Assembly: GCA_002709385.1 (NCBI GenBank)
Contig: PAQS01000048.1
Location: 1 to 64,000, forward strand
Direction of reading: 5' to 3'
Length of the DNA stretch: 64,000 nt
Origin: Waddliaceae bacterium
GTDB taxonomy: Bacteria > Chlamydiota > Chlamydiia > Chlamydiales > GCA-2709385
Shown: positions 18,138 through 27,713 of the stretch, piece by piece
Numbering within the stretch: the first letter of the stretch is position 1
Layout of the letters: every line of letters begins with the position of its first letter
Translations under genes and position numbers: made by a program
Notes under the pieces: generated by a model
Told to the model about the DNA's origin: nothing
What the model saw: the letters and a program-made list of their open reading frames with translations, nothing else
Databases searched by the model: none

Positions 18138-18752
18138 ATGGCAGACAAGTTAGAAACAGAAGGAAAAAGTCTTCTGAAAGAGATGCAGGGTAAAGAACTT
18201 AGTGAAGAAAACCTAGAGAAATACTCTAAAAAGCTATCAGCCGTGTTTGCAGAAGCCAGTAAATCTGGAAAAGCTGGAAAAGATGTATTTGGTATCACTC
18301 CTCAAGTGATGGAAGGCTTTTATACCCATGCTTATAACCTTTATAACCAAGGAAAGTACCTTGAAGCTTCTCACTTATTTCGCGTGTTGATCATGCTTGA
18401 TGGAGAGTGTTTTAAGTACGTTTTAGGTTTAGCTGCTTGTTTACATATGACAAAACACTGGTTAGAAGCTGCAATGATTTACTCTATGGCAAGTTTACTA
18501 GATCCTTCATCTCCCTTACCTTACTACCATGCCTCAGACTGTTATTTAAATGGGGATCAAATCAAACAAGCTGCTGTTTCTTTGGAAATGTGTATAGAAG
18601 CAGCGGGAGATAACGAAACATTTAAGCTCTTAAAAAAACGCGCGCAAATGACTTTAGATAATCTTCTTGAACAAATTAGTGAAGAAGATGGTGGGCGAAG
18701 AAAAACATCGGAAAAAGCAAAAATTAAAAAAAAGAGCAAAAAGAAAAAATAA
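18138..18752 (+). CDS. sycD: Class II T3SS chaperone, LcrH/SycD family
   Basis: 204 residues from the ATG at 18138 (GGGAG seven bases upstream); an ATG at 18123 lacks good spacing. Three TPR-like helical hairpins occupy about 55-160 (AYNLYNQGKYLEASHLFRVL, LAACLHMTKHWLEAAMIYSM, ASDCYLNGDQIKQAAVSLEM), the fold that binds the hydrophobic translocators before secretion. The following genes encode the expected clients SctB and SctE. The C-terminus carries a lysine-rich tail (KAKIKKKSKKKK) of unknown use. It corresponds to the chlamydial LcrH/Scc chaperones. Confidence 0.9.
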   Translation: MADKLETEGKSLLKEMQGKELSEENLEKYSKKLSAVFAEASKSGKAGKDVFGITPQVMEGFYTHAYNLYNQGKYLEASHLFRVLIMLDGECFKYVLGLAACLHMTKHWLEAAMIYSMASLLDPSSPLPYYHASDCYLNGDQIKQAAVSLEMCIEAAGDNETFKLLKKRAQMTLDNLLEQISEEDGGRRKTSEKAKIKKKSKKKK

Positions 18753-18823
18753 GAGTCGTATTCAAAAAAGATATAATTACTGATTGATAAGCGATTATAC
18801 GATTCGAAATTAAGGAGAAAAAT

Positions 18824-19729
18824 ATGAGTGATACAAGCGTCGGATCGGGTGCAAGCCCGAATCCTATACAAGGTGCAGATAGTTACGCTGGAAATAAAAC
18901 AACAAGTAACTACACGGAAACTATAGGAAATATTCAAGGAAGAAATAAAGAAGGCCAAAGTTTCGTTCAAGACCGTATCGAAGCTGGGCAAAGATTAGGA
19001 AATGAAGGTGTTCTTTCTGCAAGAGCATCAGAACCTAGTCTACTTCTTCCTTCTGGTTTCCAGGTATCGTTAGAAGGAGAAGTAAATAATAGTACTGGCG
19101 TACAAGAAGGTTCAACAGCAACTCAGAATGCTGAAGCTGCGGTTACTCACTGGCATAGTAACGTTTTTGCTGTAACTTTATTTTTACTCATTACAGAAAT
19201 ACAAAGTGAATATTCCAAAATGGCTTTTCAAATGGCAATGTTCCAAGCAAATGATGTGAAAGAAATGCAGCGCGATATTGGTCATACTATGGCGGAATTG
19301 CATATTGCAAAAGGTGAACTAGCCGAGAAATTCCAAAACTTCAAGGCTAAAATGATGTATGTACAAGCTGGAGCTGCCATTGGTGGTGGAGCGATGCAGA
19401 TTGGAGGTGCTGGAGCAGGTATGAGTGTTTCAAGCAGTAGATCCATGGCTGTGACTCAAGTAGGTTCTGGTTTGAGTAGCATTGTGAAAGATGGTACTAC
19501 TGCTGCCGCACAAGGGCAAACTGCTGCTGCTGAGGGTGAATACCAAGCTGCAAGTTCAGATAAAGATGCTGAGCTCGCTTTAACACAGACCTCTCAAGGT
19601 ATGACTAATGACTTTAGCCAAGTAGTAAAAGAAGAAGAACAGGCTTTAATAAGACAAATTAACGACTTACTAGATCGTCTATCAGATGCCATGAAGCGTC
19701 TTAAAGATGCTACTGATATGAGATCTTAG
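18824..19729 (+). CDS. sctB: T3SS translocator SctB (CopD/YopD-like)
   Basis: 301 residues, no Sec signal, low-complexity N-terminus. One hydrophobic segment near 114-126 (VFAVTLFLLITEI) and a glycine/alanine-rich segment near 180-200 could insert in the host membrane; the C-terminus is an amphipathic coiled coil (EEEQALIRQINDLLDRLSDA). This is the layout of the minor translocator. AAGGAG lies six bases before the ATG. It lies between the chaperone and two SctE genes; chlamydial copB-copD pairs have the same partners. Confidence 0.8.
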   Translation: MSDTSVGSGASPNPIQGADSYAGNKTTSNYTETIGNIQGRNKEGQSFVQDRIEAGQRLGNEGVLSARASEPSLLLPSGFQVSLEGEVNNSTGVQEGSTATQNAEAAVTHWHSNVFAVTLFLLITEIQSEYSKMAFQMAMFQANDVKEMQRDIGHTMAELHIAKGELAEKFQNFKAKMMYVQAGAAIGGGAMQIGGAGAGMSVSSSRSMAVTQVGSGLSSIVKDGTTAAAQGQTAAAEGEYQAASSDKDAELALTQTSQGMTNDFSQVVKEEEQALIRQINDLLDRLSDAMKRLKDATDMRS

Positions 19730-19749
19730 TGAAATGGAGCTAAAAAATA

Positions 19750-22047
19750 ATGAGTATTGAATCATTACCAAACAGCTCAGACCACTCAGAGTCTATAATC
19801 AATAGAGGAGGCCGCTCTATGGCCAAGCCTCCTAAGGCTCCTAGTAATTCTCCATCGGGAAACCGTTTGGTGAACGATCGTGTTGTGTCTGCAAGTACTG
19901 ATCAATATTTAAACGAACAAGATAAACAGTTTTTGATTTCGATTTCTAGTGAAAGCCCTTTCATTCCACAGCTCAGTAAAGAACGTTTAGAAAAACAAAC
20001 AAAATTTTCTATAAAGGACCTAACATCATTAATCGAACAACTGATGGCTGATCCTGCTATAGCAGAAGAAATCCGCTCTTACCTCGAATCTACAGGTTAT
20101 TCTGTACCCGGTTTTCTTACACATATACTGAATAAAAAATATCCTAATGGAAAAATTCCAGAAGAGCTTATTGACTTAGTTGAAAAATTAGCTAGTGGAC
20201 AGTCTTTAGATTCTGAAGGAGAAGAAGAAGCCCCTTCTTCTATGACAGAACAGTTCAATACTTTAGATGCAGAGACACAAAGCGATGTGATCTCTATGGC
20301 TTTATTTTTTAGTGCTATTGCTGCTGTAACAGCTCTCATTTCAAATTTACAAAATGATATGTTGATGGCTACAGCTGATATTTTAGCTGAGTACCGTGAT
20401 GTCTCTTGGGATAATCTAGAAATTAGCGAAGATCGCTCTGAAAAACAGGTAGAAAAACTGCAAGACCAGATGGAAGCACTAAAAGAAGCTGAAAAGAAAT
20501 CAGGAGGAATATTTGCTGGTATTCTTTCTGCATTGGTTGTTGTTGCTGCTATCATGCTTGTTCTCGTAGTCATTGCTGCAGTTGTTGTCGTTGGTGCGGT
20601 CGCAGCAATTGTCTCAGGTGGAGCGCTAGTTCCACTATTGATTTTTGCTGTTGCGGCGATAATAGCCCTAGGTGCTAGTCTTATTTCTTTTGCCATGTCC
20701 GCAGCATCAGCGATTTCATTTGCTGCTAGCGAAAAGACAATTGAGCAGCAGTTTTGGGAGATGTTACCTTTTGAGGTTCCTAAATGGGCTCAAATACTTA
20801 TAGAGGTATTAGTACAAATTGTTCTAGTCGTAGCTTCTCTAGGTACTGTTCTCGTGGCTCTTCCTGCTAAAATTGCTGAAGCTTCTGCTAAAATTGGTGT
20901 ACAAACGCTAAATGCAATAGTAAGAGCTATAATTATGATTATAGTAGAAGCTGTAAAAGCAATTAAAAAATCTGTTCTTTTTGCTGTAACAGCTTTAGTT
21001 GCCGCTACAGGAACAATTGTAGCTTCTACTGTGGTAAAAGGTGTTGGAGCTGGAATAAAAGCTGCTATGGTAATTATCAAAACTGTAACTGAAGCCATTG
21101 TCGAAGCTCTTATTCAAGGTACAAAAGCTGTTTTAAAAATGCTTGCAAAGTTGCTCGTTGCCTTGTACACATCTCTGTTTAAGGGTACAGTCAAGAATTT
21201 TCAAGCGAACATTAAATTTATCAAAATCTTATTCGGTGTCTATAAAGAGTCCGCAAAAAGTTCTATCGCTGCTCGAGGTCTTTTGGGTGCTATTGGTAAA
21301 GGAGCAAGCTCTGCTGTAAAAGGAGCTGGGAGCTCCGTGAAATCTGCTGTAACAACAGCCGGAGAATCTTTAGAAGCAGCAAAAAACTTTCTGAAAAGCT
21401 CTGATGCCATGATTACAGCGGCTAAATCTAAGGCAAATGCAGCCAAAGAATCACTTTGGTCTAAGCTATTTACTGAAACAGCTGAAGGAACCTTAAAAGT
21501 AAATCAAGAAACGCAAAAGCAACTTGCTGCTGCTTCTGTGGCGACCTCTATAATGTACAGTACAACATCGCTAACTGCGAATGATCGTTTGCAAGAAGCT
21601 ATTATACAAGTTGGAGTAGCTTTTGGAGTTCCTGAAGAAATCATGGATATGCTAGCTCAACAAATTATTGCGATGATACAAATTCTAGCTTTGTTTGCTG
21701 CAATGTTTACTCTTGCCGGAGCTGGTGTATCCATCCAAGTAATGTATAAATCAGTTTTGGTTTTTCAATCAGCCACACAAGGTATGTCCAGTATTTTTCA
21801 AGGGGTCAGCTTGATTAAACAAGGACAAGCCCAAGAAAAAATTGGGGAAGAGCAACGTGAAGCTGAACGTTATAAAGGTTTAGTTTTGCAAACAAAAATA
21901 CTAAAAAAAGATTTCCAAGTGGGAATTGATCGAATGCAAGAAACTTATGACCAATTAGCAACTGACTTTAAATCCTGGGGAGATACTCTAGAACATATGT
22001 TTAATGCTTACAAATCAGCATTAAACAACATGACAATGAGAGCATAA
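19750..22047 (+). CDS. sctE1: T3SS major translocator SctE, copy 1 (CopB/YopB-like)
   Basis: 765 residues. It forms, with SctB, the pore in the host membrane. A coiled-coil stretch (about 215-250) is followed by long hydrophobic blocks at about 253-315 and 345-375, more short hydrophobic helices to about 430, a helical region, and a hydrophobic segment near 630-660 (IAMIQILALFAAMFTLAGAG). No signal peptide. It is longer than typical YopB proteins. The C-terminal 150 residues are almost identical to those of the next gene. 20 bases after sctB. Confidence 0.85.
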   Translation: MSIESLPNSSDHSESIINRGGRSMAKPPKAPSNSPSGNRLVNDRVVSASTDQYLNEQDKQFLISISSESPFIPQLSKERLEKQTKFSIKDLTSLIEQLMADPAIAEEIRSYLESTGYSVPGFLTHILNKKYPNGKIPEELIDLVEKLASGQSLDSEGEEEAPSSMTEQFNTLDAETQSDVISMALFFSAIAAVTALISNLQNDMLMATADILAEYRDVSWDNLEISEDRSEKQVEKLQDQMEALKEAEKKSGGIFAGILSALVVVAAIMLVLVVIAAVVVVGAVAAIVSGGALVPLLIFAVAAIIALGASLISFAMSAASAISFAASEKTIEQQFWEMLPFEVPKWAQILIEVLVQIVLVVASLGTVLVALPAKIAEASAKIGVQTLNAIVRAIIMIIVEAVKAIKKSVLFAVTALVAATGTIVASTVVKGVGAGIKAAMVIIKTVTEAIVEALIQGTKAVLKMLAKLLVALYTSLFKGTVKNFQANIKFIKILFGVYKESAKSSIAARGLLGAIGKGASSAVKGAGSSVKSAVTTAGESLEAAKNFLKSSDAMITAAKSKANAAKESLWSKLFTETAEGTLKVNQETQKQLAAASVATSIMYSTTSLTANDRLQEAIIQVGVAFGVPEEIMDMLAQQIIAMIQILALFAAMFTLAGAGVSIQVMYKSVLVFQSATQGMSSIFQGVSLIKQGQAQEKIGEEQREAERYKGLVLQTKILKKDFQVGIDRMQETYDQLATDFKSWGDTLEHMFNAYKSALNNMTMRA

Positions 22048-22074
22048 ACAAGTAGGGATAATAGGGGGAAAGCC

Positions 22075-24417
22075 ATGTCTGGTGGCTTAGAGAACTTATT
22101 ACATAATTCAGCCTTTATACAGGCCTATATTCAACCGGTAAGTCCCCTTGCCGAGAATCCCGCAACCCTTAATAAATCTGTAGATACGAATGTTTCTTCA
22201 AACGATACTCACCTTTTAGGCTTATCTGTCTTTAAAGATGATGTAGGAACTAATAATATAAATCCTACTGGAGAAGTAAACGACTTAAACACGATTCCTA
22301 TTTCAGCAGAATTTCCTTTCATCCCACACTTGCCTTTGGAACGTCAGGAGAAAATGACAGACCTTTCAATTAATCAATCAGTTGAAGTTCTCACTCAACT
22401 GATTGCAGACCCGTCTATTGCTAAAGAGCTACAAACTTACCTAAGTGAAAACAACTATCAAATTCCTCAGTTTGTTCAAGCTACTTTAAATAACAAATAT
22501 TCCGATGGAAAAATTCCTAAAGAATTAATTGATTTAGTGCTGTTTGTTGCGACTCCTGCACAAAGTAAAGCAACAATGACTAATGAAGAAGTTGAAGCGA
22601 AATCTAATCAACTTTCAGCATTACCGCCTAAAACAAAGTCCGATGTGATTTCCATGGCTTCTTTTTTTGGGGCCATTGCTGCTGTAACCGCTTTGATTTC
22701 TCAGTTACAAAACGATATGTTGATGGCTACCGCTGATATTTTAGCTGAATATCGTGATGTAGCTTGGGATAACTTGCACATTAGTGAAGATCGAGCTGAA
22801 AAGCAGGTGGAAAAGTTACAAGATCAATTGGAAGCATTAAAAGAAGCTGAACAAAAATCTAGTGGTATATTTGGCGGTATTCTTGCTGCTCTCGCTCTAG
22901 TTGTAGTAGTAATGATCATTGTTGTAGTAATTGCTGTTGTAGTTGTTTTAGCAGCTTTAGTGGCTGTTATTTCCACAGTTCTTTCAGGAGGAGCCTTACT
23001 TCCTGTAGTAATTCCTTTTATAATTGCTGTTATTGCGTTAGTTGCCAGCCTTATTTCTTTAGCCATATCTACAGCAAGTATGATTTCATTTGCTGCTAGT
23101 GAAAAGACTATTGAAGAACAAATTTGGGCTATTTTACCTTTTGAAGTGCCTATGTGGGCTCAAATATTAGTGGAAGTACTAGTTCAAGTAGTACTTACTA
23201 TAGCTTCTATGGGAACAATACTAGTGGCCCTACCAGGTAAAATTGCTGAGGCATCCGCTAAAATTAGTCTCGCTGCTATCATAGCTGCAGTCAAAGCTTT
23301 CTTCTCTTCTCTCCGTTCGGCTTTAACACAGGTTGGAAAAATTGTAGTTTTTCTTGTTACGGCAGTTGTAGCAACAACGGCAACAAGTGTTGCAACGGGA
23401 GTAGCAAAAGGTATTCAAGCTGGTTTAAAAACTGCAATAACAATGATTAAAAGTGTAGTAGAAATCATTGTTGATGCTCTTATCCAATCAGTCAAAGTTG
23501 CTTGGAAAATGATTAAACAGCTTCTCACGGCTCTTTATTCATTAACAATTAAAGGTACTGTCCAAAATGCCCAAGCTAACTGGAAATTTTTAAAAATTCT
23601 TGTCGGTGCTTACACTCAATCGGCCAAAGAGTCTGTAAAAGCACACGGAATTGTAGGTGCAATAGGTAAAGGTGCTAGCTCTGCAACAAAGGCAGCAGGA
23701 AGAGCAGTCGGATCTGCAGCTTCATCAGTTGCGGACTCTTTTCACTCTGCCAAAAACTTTCTTTCAAGTCGTGAAGCGATATCTCAGGCTGTTCAAGCAA
23801 AAGCAAAAGCAGCTAAACAGTCTATGTGGTCTAAACTTTTCACCGAAACAAGCGAGGGTGGCTTACAAGTAAACAATGCAACACAAAAAGAACTAGCTGG
23901 ATTGGCTGGAGCAAGCGCTATCATGTACAGTACAACCTCTCTCACTGTTAACGACCGCCTCCAAACAGCTATTATTGAAGTAGGAGTCGCTTTTGGTATT
24001 CCTGAAGAAATCATGGACATGCTAGCTCAACAAATCGTAGCAATGATACAAATTCTTGCTCTATTTGCCGCAATATTTACGCTTGCCGGAGCAGGTGTAT
24101 CTATCCAATTGATGTATAAAACAGTTTTAGTTTTTCAATCAGCATCACAAGGGATGTCCAGTATTTTCCAAGGTGTTAGCTTGATCAGACAAGGACAAGC
24201 ACAAGAAAAAATCGGGGAAGAGCAAAAAGAGGCTGAACGCTACAAAGGTTTAGTCATGCAAACAAAAATATTAGAAAAAGACTTCCAAGTGGGTATCGAT
24301 AAAATGCAAGAAACCTACGACCAGTTGGCTACCGACTTCAAAGCTTGGGGAGATACTTTAGAACATATGTTCAATGCCTATAAATCCGCAGTGAATAACA
24401 TGACAATGCGAGCATAG
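22075..24417 (+). CDS. sctE2: T3SS major translocator SctE, copy 2
   Basis: 780 residues, a tandem paralogue of the preceding gene with the same order of coiled coil, hydrophobic blocks (about 264-330, 360-390) and C-terminal segment. Conserved runs such as ADILAEYRDV, EDRAEKQVEKLQDQ and QGMSSIFQGVSLI are shared, while the first 70 residues differ, as expected if secretion signals and chaperone contacts have diverged. GGGGG six bases before the ATG. Likely an alternative or partner pore subunit. Confidence 0.85.
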   Translation: MSGGLENLLHNSAFIQAYIQPVSPLAENPATLNKSVDTNVSSNDTHLLGLSVFKDDVGTNNINPTGEVNDLNTIPISAEFPFIPHLPLERQEKMTDLSINQSVEVLTQLIADPSIAKELQTYLSENNYQIPQFVQATLNNKYSDGKIPKELIDLVLFVATPAQSKATMTNEEVEAKSNQLSALPPKTKSDVISMASFFGAIAAVTALISQLQNDMLMATADILAEYRDVAWDNLHISEDRAEKQVEKLQDQLEALKEAEQKSSGIFGGILAALALVVVVMIIVVVIAVVVVLAALVAVISTVLSGGALLPVVIPFIIAVIALVASLISLAISTASMISFAASEKTIEEQIWAILPFEVPMWAQILVEVLVQVVLTIASMGTILVALPGKIAEASAKISLAAIIAAVKAFFSSLRSALTQVGKIVVFLVTAVVATTATSVATGVAKGIQAGLKTAITMIKSVVEIIVDALIQSVKVAWKMIKQLLTALYSLTIKGTVQNAQANWKFLKILVGAYTQSAKESVKAHGIVGAIGKGASSATKAAGRAVGSAASSVADSFHSAKNFLSSREAISQAVQAKAKAAKQSMWSKLFTETSEGGLQVNNATQKELAGLAGASAIMYSTTSLTVNDRLQTAIIEVGVAFGIPEEIMDMLAQQIVAMIQILALFAAIFTLAGAGVSIQLMYKTVLVFQSASQGMSSIFQGVSLIRQGQAQEKIGEEQKEAERYKGLVMQTKILEKDFQVGIDKMQETYDQLATDFKAWGDTLEHMFNAYKSAVNNMTMRA

Positions 24418-24605
24418 AGAACGATAAATTTATAATTAAAAAGATAAAAAACTTTATAGGTAATAAGAAATTAGTACTGGATAAATAAATGTGGAGAACA
24501 AATACTGGCACTTTAAACTCTAAAGCGCTTTGTAAAAAAACCACTAATAAAAAGTAAAATTTGGCATCAATGATGCTCAACAAAGTGAAAACAAGAGGAA
24601 AAATC

Positions 24606-25019
24606 ATGAAACTCAAAGACCATATGGCACATCTCGCTAAGGCATTTGAGCTTAGAGATCCTCTTGAAGAAGAGAGTGAGGGAGTATTTGCCCTACCAAT
24701 AGATGCGAATAGAGCTGTTACTATTGCAGAAACAGATACTGGTTTTAGCCTCTCATGCACTGTGGCTCAGTGCCCTGCACAAGGAAGAGAGGAACTTTTT
24801 ACCCAGTTATTATATGCGGATTTATTTGGGCAAGGAACACATGGCTTTTTACTAGGACTAAATGAAGAAGGAAGCGAGATTACTTTATCCTATGACTGTC
24901 ATCATGAACTTGATCTTGAAGAATTTGAGTATATGATTGATGATTTTACAGATATGGTCGACTTTTGGGAAGAAGAGACCAAGAACTATGGGCCAAGGGC
25001 AAAAAATACTCCCTTTTAG
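24606..25019 (+). CDS. Class I-type T3SS chaperone, CesT-like (CT663 homologue)
   Basis: 137 residues from the ATG at 24606 (AGAGG seven bases upstream), small and acidic. The pattern of N-terminal helix, beta strands (GVFALPIDANRAVTIAETD, GFSLSCTVA), and C-terminal acidic helices fits the CesT/SycE fold that keeps effectors secretion-ready. It is directly before sctD, exactly as CT663 precedes CT664 in C. trachomatis. The client is not known from sequence. Confidence 0.8.
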   Translation: MKLKDHMAHLAKAFELRDPLEEESEGVFALPIDANRAVTIAETDTGFSLSCTVAQCPAQGREELFTQLLYADLFGQGTHGFLLGLNEEGSEITLSYDCHHELDLEEFEYMIDDFTDMVDFWEEETKNYGPRAKNTPF

Positions 25020-25050
25020 GAAGAGAACGTTAGTAACGGTGTAAGGTGCG

Positions 25051-26928
25051 ATGGCTGCTAAATTAGTCTTAGAAGAAGGCGAAGTGGAAGGCGTAGTTCT
25101 TTCTTTAGAAGAAGGAGAGGAATGGGTCATCGGCAATAACCCTGAGATATGCCAACTTGTGGTGGAAGATACCCAAGTTCGCCCTCAGCATGTGCGTTGC
25201 CGATCCACAGAAGAAGGAATTGAAATAGAGGCCTTTGACGAAGAAGCAGCTGTCTACGTGAATGAAGAAGAATTAACAGAAGCTTATCTCCTACATGATG
25301 GAGATAAAATTCAAATGGGTAATAGTCTTTTCCGCTTTGAAGCGCCAGACCTCTTAGCAGAAGAAACTGAAGAAGGTACTATGGAAGAAACAAGCTCACC
25401 TGTAGACAGTGCAAAAACAAACACTGAAACAGAAGCAGAAATTGAAGCGGAAGAAGAAACGCAGCAATACGATACGATTTTTGACGCCGATACAGATACA
25501 AGTAGTCCAGAAGATAGTGAGTTTGCAGAAATCCATTTTGGAATGATGGAAAGTGACCGCTTCCTACTAAAAGTGATTGCTGGGCCGAATACGGGTGCAG
25601 AATTTAGTATGCATTCAGGTGCACAGTACTTGATCGGAACTGATGGTGCAAATTGTGATTTAGTTTTTCACGATGTAAGTGTATCACGCCAACACCTTAA
25701 ACTTTTAGTAAGTGAAGAAGGGCGAATCAGTGTAGAGGATTTAGGAAGTCGTAACGGTGTTTTAATCAATGGTCAAAAAGCAGAGGGAAAAACAGAGTTA
25801 ACTCCTAACCACCTAGTGAGTATTGGTACAACAACTTTTATTGTGATCGACCGAGAAGGATCTACTGATACTGTTATGTCCCCTGTGGTAACAAGCCATA
25901 GTTTTGAAAAAGAAAAACCTGAAGAAAAAGAAGAACTTAGAACTACAACGCTTCCCTCTGGAGATGAAAATAACTTAGAAAGCAACGAAAGCAAAAAAAG
26001 TTATTTAGAAGAAGAAGAGGAAGAAGAATCGTTAAGTAATTTAGTTTTTGTCTGCATCGTAGCAGGGCTTTTTCTTATTATGGGCATGGGTACAGCTTTG
26101 TTATTTAACAAAGAGGATGTAGTACTTGATCAAGGCACTCACTATTCAATGGTGGAAGAAGCTCTCTTGAAGTTTCCACAGGTGCGCTATAACTACAATC
26201 GCTCAACGGGAAGACTTCTTGTAGGTGGACATGTACTAAGTAGATTTGACAAAAACCAAATTCTTCAAAATTTGAATGAAATTGGTTTTTCAGAAAGCGA
26301 TGTAGACGACAGTATCGTGATTGATGAATTGGTTTGGCAAGATGCCAACCAACAACTGAGTAATGACCCTACATTTAGGAGTATTACGATTCACTCAGTG
26401 ACACCGGGTCAATTCATCATGACAGGTCAGTTAAAAACGAGAACTGAAGCTGACCGCTTAATGGACTTTTTAACGATAAACTTTCGTTATATAGATGTCC
26501 TAGAAAATAGAGTTATTGTAGAGGAAGAAATATTAGACGAAGTATACAGCCAGCTACGTAATAATGGCTTAGGTGAAATTGTAGCAGAGCTAAATAATGG
26601 AGATTTAAGACTTACAGGATTTGCATCAGTCACTCAGCAAAGCACCCTGAACTTTTTACTTGATGCGTTCAAGGAAATCACAGGGATTAAAAATGTTCGT
26701 AATTTGGTTGCTCAACTAGCTCCTGAAGAAGCTATGGTAAACTTGTCAGAGCAATACCAAGTGACTGGATATTCACGAACTGATGATGTGAATGTAAGTG
26801 TGATCATTAACGGACGTATACTTTCTCGTGGAGACGTTATTGATGGCCTGACCATCATAAGAATTTCACAAGATGCGGTTTTCCTCGAAAAAGACGGTTT
26901 TAAGTACCGTATTGATTACCGTAAATAA
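25051..26928 (+). CDS. sctD: T3SS inner-membrane ring protein SctD with two FHA domains (CdsD)
   Basis: 625 residues. Residues 1-96 form a degenerate FHA domain and about 165-272 a canonical one (LIGTDGANCDLVFHDVSVSR, followed by RNG), the phosphothreonine-binding fold typical of the chlamydial SctD cytoplasmic part. Acidic linkers surround them. A single membrane helix lies at about 328-352 (VFVCIVAGLFLIMGMGTALL), then the periplasmic ring-building domains. The FHA domains may read phosphorylation by the Pkn5-type kinase in the same locus (inference). 31 bases after the chaperone gene. Confidence 0.92.
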   Translation: MAAKLVLEEGEVEGVVLSLEEGEEWVIGNNPEICQLVVEDTQVRPQHVRCRSTEEGIEIEAFDEEAAVYVNEEELTEAYLLHDGDKIQMGNSLFRFEAPDLLAEETEEGTMEETSSPVDSAKTNTETEAEIEAEEETQQYDTIFDADTDTSSPEDSEFAEIHFGMMESDRFLLKVIAGPNTGAEFSMHSGAQYLIGTDGANCDLVFHDVSVSRQHLKLLVSEEGRISVEDLGSRNGVLINGQKAEGKTELTPNHLVSIGTTTFIVIDREGSTDTVMSPVVTSHSFEKEKPEEKEELRTTTLPSGDENNLESNESKKSYLEEEEEEESLSNLVFVCIVAGLFLIMGMGTALLFNKEDVVLDQGTHYSMVEEALLKFPQVRYNYNRSTGRLLVGGHVLSRFDKNQILQNLNEIGFSESDVDDSIVIDELVWQDANQQLSNDPTFRSITIHSVTPGQFIMTGQLKTRTEADRLMDFLTINFRYIDVLENRVIVEEEILDEVYSQLRNNGLGEIVAELNNGDLRLTGFASVTQQSTLNFLLDAFKEITGIKNVRNLVAQLAPEEAMVNLSEQYQVTGYSRTDDVNVSVIINGRILSRGDVIDGLTIIRISQDAVFLEKDGFKYRIDYRK

Positions 26929-26946
26929 GTTAGGAGAAGCTGACCC

Positions 26947-27198
26947 ATGTTTGGACTGGAAGACAATAAAAAAGGACCAAAGAAACAGGGCTCAGAAGAA
27001 GAGTTACTCGATTTTGAAAAAGACATGAAAAATGCCACAAAACGAGAAAAAACCAAACAACACACGCATAAAAAAATGCATATGATCAAAACAGCCCTCC
27101 GGGAGGGTGACATGAAGGAAGAGTTTGATCAACTAGGGGTACTCCTTCATGGATATGCTGCGTTAATAAACGTAATAGATAAAACCCCAAAAAAATAA
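26947..27198 (+). CDS. sctE_chap: Needle chaperone, CdsE-like (CT665 homologue)
   Basis: 83 residues, highly charged: a lysine/glutamate-rich N-terminal half and a helical C-terminal half (EEFDQLGVLLHGYAALINVI). Its size, and its place between sctD and the needle gene, match C. trachomatis CT665 (CdsE), reported to act with CdsG to hold the needle subunit unpolymerised. 18 bases after sctD. Assigned mainly by position. The symbol used here is only a label to avoid confusion with the translocator SctE. Confidence 0.75.
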   Translation: MFGLEDNKKGPKKQGSEEELLDFEKDMKNATKREKTKQHTHKKMHMIKTALREGDMKEEFDQLGVLLHGYAALINVIDKTPKK

Positions 27199-27209
27199 TA
27201 ATAAATAGT

Positions 27210-27243
27210 GTGTTTATGGCTCCAAAACCAGCCACATAAACAC
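27210..27243 (+). other. Hairpin upstream of the needle gene
   Basis: Arms 27210-27221 and 27230-27243 pair over 12 positions with a two-base bulge and an eight-base loop. No T-run follows, so it is not a clear terminator; it lies 30 bases before the sctF ribosome site and may protect or process the needle mRNA. Confidence 0.45.
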
Positions 27244-27278
27244 CCGTTTGATTTCGGAACAACCCAGGGGGGGAAATT

Positions 27279-27518
27279 ATGACTAATCGTTCCGGTTTTA
27301 GTATGGAAAACTTACTCGTTAACATCGTGCAGAATGCCGTAACATCTGCTCGAGATAAACTTAACGAGATTAAGATCCAAGGTAGCTCGATCAGTATCGG
27401 GAACATGTTTGAGATGCAAATGTTGATGAACCGTCTATCTCAATTTTCTGAGATGAGCACATCTGTTGTATCTGCTTCGAATACGGCCATCGGATCGATT
27501 GCCAGAAACATAAAATAA
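27279..27518 (+). CDS. sctF: T3SS needle subunit SctF (CdsF)
   Basis: 79 residues, the right size for a needle protomer. The C-terminal half (ISIGNMFEMQMLMNRLSQFS, then SVVSASNTAIGSIARNIK) is the conserved polymerising helix of chlamydial CdsF. No signal peptide, as expected for a T3SS substrate. GGGGGG lies upstream of the ATG. It has hairpins on both sides of its mRNA segment (27210-27243 and 27589-27615), which may allow higher expression than its neighbours. Confidence 0.92.
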   Translation: MTNRSGFSMENLLVNIVQNAVTSARDKLNEIKIQGSSISIGNMFEMQMLMNRLSQFSEMSTSVVSASNTAIGSIARNIK

Positions 27519-27588
27519 TGGCTGGTTAGCAGTCTATGCGTGGGTCAAACAATGGATTGTGGAGCCCATAAAAGACAAGTAGCTAGCA

Positions 27589-27615
27589 GTGGAGCTGTTT
27601 AAAGCACCGCTCCAC
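27589..27615 (+). other. Hairpin downstream of the needle gene
   Basis: Perfect 7-bp GC-rich stem (27589-27595 with 27609-27615) and a 13-base loop with some further internal pairing. It is in the 195-base gap after sctF, which holds no gene. No T-run follows. Confidence 0.4.
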
Positions 27616-27713
27616 CGTGCTCAAGTGGCTTCCCGGACGATTTTGACTCGTCTTGGATGCCCTTGGCTGATTTGCTCGTTATATAAAGCTAACTAGAACA
27701 AACAGGGCAAAGT

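Noticed and set aside
20097-20696. 199-residue frame on the minus strand inside sctE1
   Set aside because: Antisense shadow of the hydrophobic, alanine/valine-rich coding region; no ribosome site and no recognisable protein pattern. Similar antisense frames occur in sctE2 and sctC.
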